Both the position numbers and the translations under genes were made by a program. A DNA stretch of 32,341 bases from Anaerolineae bacterium (lineage in GTDB: Bacteria; Chloroflexota; Anaerolineae; JAAYZQ01), in the NCBI GenBank assembly GCA_016926595.1, contig JAFGOG010000045.1:1-32341 (forward strand), read 5' to 3'. The notes under the pieces were generated by a model. That model was not told where the DNA came from, did not search any database, and worked only from the letters and a program-made list of their open reading frames with translations. This document shows, in pieces, positions 23,858 to 31,141 of the stretch (position 1 is the stretch's first letter; each line of letters begins with the position of its first letter).

Positions 23858-24079
23858 GGCGGAACCCTGCTGTGTGCGTGATGCCCGTAGAGAGGTTTGA
23901 GCCAACACTCGAACAAGGGGGATCGGGTATCCAGAGGGGATGCGATAGCCCCTCGAGGGCAAGGCAATAACCGATGGCTGGATCCCCACCTGCTTAGGCA
24001 GGTTCAAAACCAACAAGGCACACGGCACAGCGGGGGCCCTGTCCAGCAACCACCGGATCCTGTCCGGTGGTTTTGCTTT
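23858..24079 (+). ncRNA. Candidate 6S-like regulatory RNA
   Basis: A complete non-coding transcription unit: promoter, about 190 bases of structure, then an intrinsic terminator, and no credible reading frame. CCCTGCTGT (23865-23873) pairs with ACAGCGGGG (24027-24035), with GTGC/GCAC continuing the stem. GGTTTGAGCC (23894-23903) pairs with GGTTCAAAACC (24001-24011) with one bulged A. GGGGATC (23918-23924) pairs with GATCCCC (23981-23987), and GAGGGG/CCCCTC (23934-23954) forms an apical hairpin. A small hairpin CCTGC-TTAG-GCAGG (23989-24002) lies on the 3' side of the middle. One long interrupted hairpin with a side hairpin at the 3' face of the central bubble is the shape of 6S RNA, which mimics an open promoter and holds sigma-70 RNA polymerase. 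Family assignment is inference; a lineage-specific RNA is the alternative. Confidence 0.6.
24048..24079 (+). terminator. Rho-independent terminator of the ncRNA
   Basis: AACCACCGGA (24048-24057), five-base loop, TCCGGTGGTT (24063-24072): a perfect 10 bp stem followed by TTGCTTT. Confidence 0.93.
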
Positions 24080-24084
24080 AGAGA

Positions 24085-24121
24085 TTGGTTGGGCACAGAT
24101 TTACACAGATTAACGCTGATT
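24085..24121 (+). repeat. Dispersed 'ACACAGATT' repeat, copy B
   Basis: Begins GATTGG like copy A and contains GGCACAGATT, then ACACAGATTAACG. It lies between the ncRNA terminator and the GH2 gene. The rest of 24122-24188 holds only the ribosome binding site; I see no clear promoter. Confidence 0.55.
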
Positions 24122-24188
24122 GATCGCTGTATGTGAAGGTTTGTCCATCGGCTGAATTTCCGGACAGGATTTTGTTAGCGTTGGAGGA

Positions 24189-26465
24189 GTGGTGAGCCGA
24201 CGGATTGTGACGTTGAACGGGACGGAGTGGCGATTGGGCCAGGCGCCGCCTGACGCCGATCCGGAGCGCGCGGCCTGGGATGAACTGGACCAGGTAAAAG
24301 AATGGCTGCCGGCTGTGGTACCGGGCAATATCCGGGCCGACCTGCTCCGCGCCGGGCGCCTGCTCGACCCGGCCTTTGGCCAGCAGAATGAGATGGCCCA
24401 ATGGCCTGACGACCATTGCTGGTGGCTGGTCCGCGATCTGGACCTGGCGATCTCCCCAGGAAGCAGCGAGCGCGCCCACTTGGTCCTGAGTGGTGTGGAT
24501 TACATTTCGGATCTGTTCCTCGATGGCCGGCACCTGGGCCACCACGAGGGCATGTTCTCTCCGCAAATCTATGACATCATCGGTCCGGCGACCGGCAAGA
24601 GCCGCCTGGCGGTGCGGATTACCGGCTCGCGATGGCTGCCCTGCGACCGCAGCAGCCGGTGGGAAAAGATCCTCAACCAGATCGAAGCACGTGCCACCGG
24701 AGCGCTGGGCCGTTTCCCCCACCGCCGCGATACCCTCAAATGCCAGATGGGTTTTGGCTGGGATTTTAGCCCGGCGTTGCGGACCATGGGGCTGTGGGAC
24801 GACGTAACCCTGGTCATCAGCGACGACGTCTTTATCCGAGGCATCGTTGCCGAGCCGTCGTTCACCGGCGCCGGGGTCACGCTGGCTGTAGAGGCCGAGA
24901 TCGACGCCCGGCTCGCGCGCCCGGTTCAGGTCCGATGCAGCCTGTCGGGCGAGACCTTTGCCGGCGAGCCGCTGGTCGCCGAGCGCGCACTGGATCTGGC
25001 GCCAGGCAGCCAAACCTGCCGCATCGAACTGGCAGTGGCCCATCCACGCCTGTGGTGGCCGTGGGATCATGGCCGACCGGATCTGTACCGGCTGGTGGTC
25101 GAGATAGTGGACGGCGATCGGGTATTGGATTCCGTCGAGGACCTGATCGGCCTGCGCCATGCCGAACTGGACGGCTGGACGCTGCGCATCAACGGCCGCC
25201 GTGTCTATGGCCGCGGGGCCAACTGGGTGCCTGCCGATATTCTTCCCGGCCGCGTCACCGAGGCTGATTATCGCCACCTCCTGACGTTGGCCCGCGCGGC
25301 CAATATGAACATGCTCCGGGTATGGGGCGGCGGCCTGCGTGAGAAACGCGCCTTCTACGAGCTGTGCGACCGGCTGGGGATCCTAGTGTGGCAAGAGTTC
25401 CCGGTGGCGTGTGCTTTTGTGACACGCTATCCACGCTCGCCAGAGTACCTGCGGCTGGCCGAAGCGGAAGCGCGGGCCATCGTCCGCAACCTGCAAAACC
25501 ACCCCAGTGTGGCGGTGTGGTGTGGCGGCAACGAGTTCAGCCCCAAGCGGAACGCGCCGCTGGTACAGGCGCTGCAGCAAGCCGTGGCCGGCGATGCCAC
25601 GCGCCCCTTCCTGCCCGCCTCGCCACACAGCGGCGACAGCCACAACTGGCAGGTGTGGCATGGTTATGCAGCGCCGGCCGCTTACCGCCGCGATATGGCC
25701 CGCTTTGCCAGCGAGTTCGGCCTGCAGGCCCCGCCTTCAGCGGCGGCGCTGCGCCGCTTTATACCGGAGGGGGAGGTGTGGCCACCCGGGCAGTCGTGGA
25801 GCTACCACAACGCCAGCCTGAAGAAACTGGAACGGTACGCCCGGCCTTTTCTCGGCGGGCGCCAGGCGCGAGAGGTGAGCCTCGACGTTTTTGTCCAGGC
25901 CAGCCAGCTCGCCCAGGCCTACGGCCTGCAGATCGGCATCGAGCACTACCGCCGGTGCAAGGCCAAAGGGTGTGGCGGCACACTGGTTTGGCAATTGAAC
26001 GAGCCGTGGCCGGCAATTTCGTGGGCGCTCATCGACTTTGACCGGGAGCCCAAGCCGGCTTACGACCTGGTCAGACGGCTGTTCAACCCGGTGCTGGTCA
26101 GTGTGAATTACCCGCTGCGACGCTACCGAGCCGGCGATCCGTTCAGCGCCGAGGTATGGATCGTCAACGATGGACAGGAACCGCTTCCCAACTGCCGCCT
26201 TGAGGTTATCCTGTTGGATGAAGCTGGGCAAGCGGCGAACCGACTCACCCAGACTGTGAATGTGACGGCCGATTCAGCAGAGATCGCCAGCCGCTTGGAC
26301 TGGAGACTGCCGACAGGAGATGGTTGGCGGCTGGCCTGCCGGCTGGAGCAGCAAAGCCGTCTCGTGGCAGAAAACAGTTATGACCTGACAGCGCACGATG
26401 GACTGGGGCCGGGCGTGGGGCAGCGCCTATGGCAGTGGCTGACCGGCCTGTTCATGCCGGAGTAG
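24189..26465 (+). CDS. Glycoside hydrolase family 2, beta-mannosidase-like
   Basis: 758 residues with the GH2 order: N-terminal jelly-roll sugar-binding domain (about 1-205; 'WWLVRDLDL', 'HLVLSGVDYISDLFLDG'), Ig-like domain (about 210-315), TIM-barrel catalytic domain (about 320-625) and a final beta domain. Likely acid/base is Glu449 in 'WCGGNEFSPK'. Likely nucleophile is Glu509 in 'FASEFGLQAPPS', a pattern typical of beta-mannosidases. 'LRVWGGGLREKRAFYELCDR' also fits this subgroup. No signal peptide, so it probably acts in the cytoplasm on imported oligosaccharides. The start is uncertain: GTG at 24189 or 24192, both very close to GGAGG at 24183-24187. The 3' end overlaps the convergent membrane protein gene by 39 bases. 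Confidence 0.92.
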   Translation: MVSRRIVTLNGTEWRLGQAPPDADPERAAWDELDQVKEWLPAVVPGNIRADLLRAGRLLDPAFGQQNEMAQWPDDHCWWLVRDLDLAISPGSSERAHLVLSGVDYISDLFLDGRHLGHHEGMFSPQIYDIIGPATGKSRLAVRITGSRWLPCDRSSRWEKILNQIEARATGALGRFPHRRDTLKCQMGFGWDFSPALRTMGLWDDVTLVISDDVFIRGIVAEPSFTGAGVTLAVEAEIDARLARPVQVRCSLSGETFAGEPLVAERALDLAPGSQTCRIELAVAHPRLWWPWDHGRPDLYRLVVEIVDGDRVLDSVEDLIGLRHAELDGWTLRINGRRVYGRGANWVPADILPGRVTEADYRHLLTLARAANMNMLRVWGGGLREKRAFYELCDRLGILVWQEFPVACAFVTRYPRSPEYLRLAEAEARAIVRNLQNHPSVAVWCGGNEFSPKRNAPLVQALQQAVAGDATRPFLPASPHSGDSHNWQVWHGYAAPAAYRRDMARFASEFGLQAPPSAAALRRFIPEGEVWPPGQSWSYHNASLKKLERYARPFLGGRQAREVSLDVFVQASQLAQAYGLQIGIEHYRRCKAKGCGGTLVWQLNEPWPAISWALIDFDREPKPAYDLVRRLFNPVLVSVNYPLRRYRAGDPFSAEVWIVNDGQEPLPNCRLEVILLDEAGQAANRLTQTVNVTADSAEIASRLDWRLPTGDGWRLACRLEQQSRLVAENSYDLTAHDGLGPGVGQRLWQWLTGLFMPE

Positions 26466-27446
26466 CTTGAGTTTTCGCCATTGGCGGAAAAGGTAAATCA
26501 GGTAGCTGGCCAACAGCACCAACCCGATCAAGCCAACCAGGGCCATGCCCGACGTATCGTCAGCACGGTTGGCATTGTCAAGCTCTTGCAGGGGGGCCAG
26601 GATGGTCCAGAAGAGCCAGGCACCGGCTGCCAGTGTCCCGCCGCCGATCACAGCGGGCAGGTCCATGGCCCGGAGCCGTCTGTAGCCAAAAGCCAGTAGC
26701 CCGGCGGCGACCGCGCCGACCCACAGCACAGTGAGAGCGGCAGAAAGCGTGGGCGAGACAACCCAAAAGCCTACGAGCCAGACGCCCCATCCCAGCCCGG
26801 CCAGGAAGAGAGGCCAGCGGTTGGTAAAGGTCGAGACAGCCGGACGTAGTTTCAGCCGCCAAGCGAGCAGGACCAGGACGGCTATGGCGATGATCGCTCC
26901 CAGGAATTGTCCAAGCCCGGGCCGGTAAGGCGGCGTCTCCCCTGCCGGCGAGAGGAAGAACCAGCCCAACAGCGCCATGACGCACAGGATCCCAAACAGC
27001 GCCAGGAGCCACCTCGTGGACAACCAAGGCCGGCCGCGCTCCGCCGGCCACAAGCTGGCGACGACCAGGACCGGCAAGGTGATGCTGAATACGGCATGAT
27101 ACAGGGTCAGTTGCAGCATCCACGGCCAGTTGGCTCCTCCCCACCAGCCGAACTGCTGTAACAGGCCGAGATCAATGGCATGGGGATCGAAGAAGGTCTT
27201 GACCAGGATCCCCTCTTCAAAGATGCCAAAGGCCGCACCGAGCAAAAAGAGGCCGACCAGCCCGCTTTGCCAACGGATGCTCAGCTCACGGCACAGGATG
27301 GCGCCGAACCCATACCACGGCACGACGATCAACAGGCCCAAGGGAAGAAACTCGCTCGGCGGCATGGAACCGCTGAGCACTTCGGCAGCCACCGGTGACA
27401 GCCATAACAGAGTAATGAGAGCAGGCCAATGAACACGGACGCGCAT
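26427..27446 (-). CDS. Polytopic membrane protein of unknown function
   Basis: 339 residues with about 8-9 hydrophobic helices. 'FGIFEEGILVKTFFDP' (about 73-88) has a Glu-Glu pair at 77-78, and a His lies in 'LTLYHAVFSI'. A Glu-Glu plus His pattern in helices recalls CPBP-type intramembrane proteases, but the spacing and flanking residues are not convincing, so no function is assigned. The C-terminus is basic. GAGG lies upstream of the ATG. The last 39 bases overlap the 3' end of the GH2 gene tail to tail. Confidence 0.75.
   Translation of the reverse strand: MRVRVHWPALITLLWLSPVAAEVLSGSMPPSEFLPLGLLIVVPWYGFGAILCRELSIRWQSGLVGLFLLGAAFGIFEEGILVKTFFDPHAIDLGLLQQFGWWGGANWPWMLQLTLYHAVFSITLPVLVVASLWPAERGRPWLSTRWLLALFGILCVMALLGWFFLSPAGETPPYRPGLGQFLGAIIAIAVLVLLAWRLKLRPAVSTFTNRWPLFLAGLGWGVWLVGFWVVSPTLSAALTVLWVGAVAAGLLAFGYRRLRAMDLPAVIGGGTLAAGAWLFWTILAPLQELDNANRADDTSGMALVGLIGLVLLASYLIYLFRQWRKLKLLRHEQAGQPLP
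26465..26481. repeat. 17 bp direct repeat, left copy
   Basis: GCTTGAGTTTTCGCCAT occurs here and again at 27558-27574 in the same orientation. The two copies flank the unknown membrane protein gene. Confidence 0.6.
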
Positions 27447-27557
27447 AGCTTTACCTCGTCTTTCCCAGCGGGCAGTGCTGCCAGCCTGCTTCCTATACGC
27501 CGGTCACGCGTCCCGGTTTCCTTTGCTCTGCTTGTGTGACAGAACGCCGTCAGTGCT

Positions 27558-27574
27558 GCTTGAGTTTTCGCCAT
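27558..27574. repeat. 17 bp direct repeat, right copy
   Basis: Exact copy of 26465-26481; here it supplies the -35 box of the DUF3352 gene promoter. Confidence 0.6.
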
Positions 27575-27587
27575 GTTGTGCTATAAT
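27560..27587 (+). promoter_or_regulatory. Promoter of the DUF3352-rnc-reductase run
   Basis: TTGAGT (27560-27565), 16 bp, TATAAT (27582-27587) with a TGn extension. GAGGAG precedes the ATG at 27655 by about eight bases. Confidence 0.75.
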
Positions 27588-27654
27588 AGCAGGCAGCCTC
27601 AAGAGCAGACGTCGAGAAATGATGGCAACAAGTCAGACAGAGAGGAGATTTAGA

Positions 27655-29445
27655 ATGTACTGTACGGAATGTGGTGCACCCAATGACAGCTCGGCGCGCT
27701 TTTGCGTCCAGTGTGGAGCTCCGCTGACCAGCGCCGTACCGGCACCGCCTGCGCCGCGGCCGGCGGTGGAGCCTCGCCGTCCGAGGAGGTGGCTTGGCTG
27801 TGTGGCGATCGCCGGGCTGGCGTCGCTGCTCGTGGTGATGCTGTGCGGCGCCGTGCTGCTGGGAGTCTATTTCTTCCTCGGTTTTAACCATACCAACCAG
27901 ACGGCCAGAATGGTTCCAGCGGACACGCCGATACTCCTCTCCTTCAGCCCTGACCCCCGCCAAGCCCTTCACCTCCGCACCGCAGAAGATGCCCAGGCAG
28001 CACTGGCGGTGTTTGGCGCCGTGCCCGAGGTGCGCGATGCCGCGGAGCAGCTCGAGGAAGGGCTCGCCCAGGATTTCGATATAGAGTGGGAAAGGGACGT
28101 CATGTCATGGATAGGCCCTGAAGCCGGCCTGGCGATCATGGATACCGAGTCGACTTCCAGTGGTGTTCCGCCCATGATCCTGACTGCCGCCACGCGCAAC
28201 CAGGCCAAGTCAGACGCTTTTCTGCTCAAAGTGCGACAGGCACTAGAAGACGAAGGGATGGAATTCACCACGGAGGAGTACAAAAGCGTCCAGATTGTGT
28301 ACGCCGAGCCCGAATACGAAGGGGCCTTTGCCCCGGCTTTTGCCACAGTCAAGGGCCTGGTGGTGATAGGCAGTGACCTCGGGGCGGTACACCAGGCGAT
28401 CGACACGGGCGGCACCAGGGGTGCCGCCAAACTGGCCGATCAAGAGATGTACAAGCGGGTGATGGACCAGCTCCCGGCCAACCGGCTGGGCTACTTTTAC
28501 CTGAGCTCGGAGACGTTCTTGGGTGAGCTGCAAGATCTGCAGGATATGGAGATTCCGTTGGGCCTCGGCAGCCCTCAAGCTATGGCTATGTCATTCAGCC
28601 TGGGTGGCGACGGAGTACGTCTCGACTATGTGGTAAGTGCAGATCCGGAATCACTGAATGCGGCCCAGTTACAGGCAGCAAAAGCTCCCACCAACCGGCG
28701 CCAGACTGCCGCTCTGCTGCCCGATGAAACCGTGGCATACCTGTCAGGCCAGGGCATAGCCACAAACTGGGAAACAACGTATGGCTCGAGCGAAGAGCTA
28801 CAAGGCTTGCAGGAGATGCTGGACCAGGTCAAAGAGGAGACTGGCATCGACCTGGTAGACGACGTGATCGCGCGCCTGACCGGGGAATTTGCCATAGCTA
28901 TCCTACCCGACTCGATCGGTTTGCTGGGGGACCAAGCAGTACCCTTGGGCTTGCTTGTGGTTATCCGGGTAGAGCAGCCTGAGCAGTTAAAGGCCAGCCT
29001 GGACAAACTGATCAAGGCATCTGAGGAAGAAGGATGGATTCTTGACCAGGAGCAGATCGACGGGACAACCTTTACACTAGCGCAGGATCCATACGGTGAT
29101 ATGACGATCGGCTATGGCCTGAAGGGCGACCTGTTGATCATCGGCAGCTCGCGCGACATGCTACAAGCGGCGATAAAGGGCCAGGATCGACCGCTATCGG
29201 ACGACAAGACGTTCCGTGCAGCCATCAAGCCGCTTCCAGACCGGGCCGCCAGTTATCTGTTCATCGACGTGGAAAAAGCAGTGCGTTTGGTCTATGAGAC
29301 GATGGATCCGGAGGAAAAGGCGGATTTCGACGAGGATGTCCGGCCCTATCTCGAGCCTTTTCTCGCCATCAGCATGGGCGCAGAGCCGACCGACAAAGAG
29401 GGCATGAGCCGGGGAACGCTGTTCCTGTACATACGGCAAGATTAG
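27655..29445 (+). CDS. Zinc-ribbon, membrane-anchored DUF3352 protein
   Basis: 596 residues. An N-terminal cytoplasmic zinc ribbon (Cys3-x2-Cys6, Cys17-x2-Cys20) is followed by a Pro/Ala linker, one membrane helix (about 47-76) and a large outer domain that begins 'MVPADTPILLSFSPDPRQAL' and continues with 'GPEAGLAIMD', the pattern of DUF3352 proteins. The rest has two related halves with alternating helices and strands ('AMSFSLGGDGVRLDYV', 'TIGYGLKGDLLIIGS'). Function unknown; the family is common in Chloroflexota and cyanobacteria as far as I recall. The start at 27655 is chosen for its clear ribosome binding site; ATGs at 27619 and 27622 are in frame but lack one. Confidence 0.85.
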   Translation: MYCTECGAPNDSSARFCVQCGAPLTSAVPAPPAPRPAVEPRRPRRWLGCVAIAGLASLLVVMLCGAVLLGVYFFLGFNHTNQTARMVPADTPILLSFSPDPRQALHLRTAEDAQAALAVFGAVPEVRDAAEQLEEGLAQDFDIEWERDVMSWIGPEAGLAIMDTESTSSGVPPMILTAATRNQAKSDAFLLKVRQALEDEGMEFTTEEYKSVQIVYAEPEYEGAFAPAFATVKGLVVIGSDLGAVHQAIDTGGTRGAAKLADQEMYKRVMDQLPANRLGYFYLSSETFLGELQDLQDMEIPLGLGSPQAMAMSFSLGGDGVRLDYVVSADPESLNAAQLQAAKAPTNRRQTAALLPDETVAYLSGQGIATNWETTYGSSEELQGLQEMLDQVKEETGIDLVDDVIARLTGEFAIAILPDSIGLLGDQAVPLGLLVVIRVEQPEQLKASLDKLIKASEEEGWILDQEQIDGTTFTLAQDPYGDMTIGYGLKGDLLIIGSSRDMLQAAIKGQDRPLSDDKTFRAAIKPLPDRAASYLFIDVEKAVRLVYETMDPEEKADFDEDVRPYLEPFLAISMGAEPTDKEGMSRGTLFLYIRQD

Positions 29446-29512
29446 GACAGGAGCATGTCCAACCCGTTCAGCCTCGGCGGCCACAACAAAACCCTGGTGC
29501 TGCGAGCCTGCC

Positions 29513-30235
29513 ATGAATGAGGCTTGGGACCTGGAACAGAGGATCGGCATCGTCTTTCAGGACAAGAGCCTGCTAAAGCGGGCCCTGACCCACCGCTCCT
29601 ACCTAAACGAGCATCCCGAGTTTCCTTTCGAGGACAACGAGCGGCTCGAATTCCTGGGCGACGCCGTGATCGACTTTTTAAGCGGTGAGTATTTGTATCA
29701 CCGTTTCCCCGAGCTGCCGGAAGGGCCGCTGACAAGCCTGAGATCGACGCTGGTGCGGCGCGAGACGCTGGCATCTTTTGCCCAGGACCTGCGGCTCGGC
29801 CAGTACCTGCTGATGGGCTATGGCGAAGCCGAAAGCGGTGGGCGCAAGCGGTCGACGGTCCTGGCCGACGCCTTTGAAGCGCTGGCGGGGGCGGTGTACC
29901 TGGACCAGGGCCTGGAAGCCCTGCAGCGCTTTTTCCAGCCGTTCATGGAAGAGAAGGTAGCAGAGGCGCTGCGGGACGAAACGAACAAGGATCCGAAAAG
30001 CCGGCTCCAAGAGCTTGCCCAAAGCGAAATGCACAATACTCCCCGCTACGTGACTATATCTGAGAGCGGCCCCGATCACGCCAAGGAATTTACGGTGCAG
30101 GTGACGATCGGCGGCAGGGCCTATGGTCGGGGTGCCGGGCCCAACAAGCAGCTCGCCGCCCAGGCCGCAGCCCAGGCGGCGCTCGAACAGATCGGGATCG
30201 AGAGGGTTGATGGCCTGAACGGTGGCGATGAGTAA
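29513..30235 (+). CDS. rnc: Ribonuclease III
   Basis: 240 residues. The catalytic domain (about 5-155) has the signature 'DNERLEFLGDAV' with Glu43, Glu46 and Asp50, and the second metal-binding pair Asp119 and Glu122 in 'LADAFEALAGAVYLD'. A double-stranded RNA-binding domain follows (about 162-232, 'DPKSRLQELAQ', 'GPNKQLAAQAAAQAAL'). It cuts structured RNA, including rRNA precursors, in the cytoplasm as a dimer. It follows the DUF3352 gene by 67 bases without a terminator and overlaps the next gene by eight bases. The ribosome binding site is weak. Confidence 0.97.
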   Translation: MNEAWDLEQRIGIVFQDKSLLKRALTHRSYLNEHPEFPFEDNERLEFLGDAVIDFLSGEYLYHRFPELPEGPLTSLRSTLVRRETLASFAQDLRLGQYLLMGYGEAESGGRKRSTVLADAFEALAGAVYLDQGLEALQRFFQPFMEEKVAEALRDETNKDPKSRLQELAQSEMHNTPRYVTISESGPDHAKEFTVQVTIGGRAYGRGAGPNKQLAAQAAAQAALEQIGIERVDGLNGGDE

Positions 30236-31100
30236 CATACGCACCCTGCTGATCACCGGCGGCTCTGGTTACCTCGGCCGCCGCCTGGCCCGCCAGGCCG
30301 CAGCCGAATGGCAGGTGGTGGCCAGCTATTTCTCCCATCCCGACCTCCCGGCTGGCTGCCAAGCCTTTCCGCTAGACGTGCGGGACGGGCCGGCCGTGGC
30401 CCGCCTGATGGCGGACGTGCATCCCACGGTGGTGATCCACACCGCGTACGGCATGGGCTCGCCCAAGGCGATGCAGCCGGTCATCGTCGAGGGAACGCGC
30501 CACGTGGCAGTGGCTGCCGCGGCGATGGGGGCGCGGCTGGTGGCGATGTCGACCGACGTCATCTTTGACGGCGAGCACGGCCCATACAGCGAGGCCGACC
30601 CGCCCAATCCGGTCACCCCCTACGGCCGGGCCAAGGCCGAGGCCGAGTGTACCATCGCCGGGCTATGCCCAAAGGCGGCCATCGTCCGTACCTCGCTCAT
30701 CTACGGTTTCGATCCGCCTGATCCGCGCACGCGTTGGGTGGTGGACAGCCTGCGCAACGGCCAGCCGATCACCCTATTTACCGACGAGCTGCGTTGCCCA
30801 GTGTGGGTTGAGCAGCTGGCGGCGGCGCTGCTGGAGCTGGCAGCCCAGGAGGAGGAGGTGAGCGGTATCTGGCACCTGGCGGGGGCGCAGGCGCTGAGCC
30901 GCTATGAGTTTGGGGTGCGGCTGGCCCGCGCCTACGGGCTAGACCCGGCAGGGATCACAAGCGGCCAGAGCCGGGACAGCGGCCTGGTCCGCCCCCGCGA
31001 CTGCCGGCTGGAGATCGGCAGGGCCCAGGCGCGGCTGCGGTCGCCGCTGTGGGGGGTGGATGAGGTGCTGGATTGGACGCAGACGAACGCAGATAGCTGA
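30228..31100 (+). CDS. RmlD-like NAD(P)-dependent sugar-nucleotide reductase
   Basis: 290 residues from the ATG at 30228 (a GTG at 30222 is in frame). N-terminal Rossmann fold with 'TGGSGYLG', acidic 'LDVRD', Thr/Ser in 'MSTDVIFDG' and the short-chain dehydrogenase pair Tyr-x3-Lys in 'TPYGRAKAEAE'. These fit the dTDP-4-dehydrorhamnose reductase group, which makes activated deoxy sugars for surface glycans. No rmlA, rmlB or rmlC is nearby, so the substrate is open. The end 'DWTQTNADS' comes from a dispersed repeat and is probably a tail added by stop loss rather than a part of the fold. It overlaps rnc by eight bases. Confidence 0.87.
   Translation: MSNIRTLLITGGSGYLGRRLARQAAAEWQVVASYFSHPDLPAGCQAFPLDVRDGPAVARLMADVHPTVVIHTAYGMGSPKAMQPVIVEGTRHVAVAAAAMGARLVAMSTDVIFDGEHGPYSEADPPNPVTPYGRAKAEAECTIAGLCPKAAIVRTSLIYGFDPPDPRTRWVVDSLRNGQPITLFTDELRCPVWVEQLAAALLELAAQEEEVSGIWHLAGAQALSRYEFGVRLARAYGLDPAGITSGQSRDSGLVRPRDCRLEIGRAQARLRSPLWGVDEVLDWTQTNADS
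31071..31098 (+). repeat. Dispersed 'GATTGGACGCAGA' repeat, copy C
   Basis: GATTGGACGCAGACGAACG matches copy A at 23743 closely in its first 13 bases. It encodes the last residues of the reductase. Confidence 0.5.
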
Positions 31101-31133
31101 TAGCTGACAGCTATCAGCCGTCAGCTATCAGCT
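31095..31133. repeat. Nested inverted repeat between convergent genes
   Basis: AGCTGATAGCTGAC (31095-31108) pairs with GTCAGCTATCAGCT (31120-31133). A second pairing, GCTGATAGCT (31096-31105) with AGCTATCAGC (31109-31118), competes with it. It overlaps the stop codon of the reductase and may act as a two-way transcript end for the facing S9 peptidase gene. Confidence 0.65.
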
Positions 31134-31141
31134 TGTGTGTG

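Noticed and set aside
24078..25277. 399-codon open frame on the minus strand
   Set aside because: It lies antisense to the GH2 gene and to the ncRNA terminator, and its product is low in recognisable motifs. The GH2 frame has clear catalytic motifs.
26427..27446. CPBP-type intramembrane protease
   Set aside because: A Glu-Glu pair and a His are present, but the conserved surroundings of the family motifs are not.
29455..29520. 21-codon frame between the DUF3352 gene and rnc
   Set aside because: The AGGAG is only one base from the ATG and the peptide has no features; treated as leader sequence.
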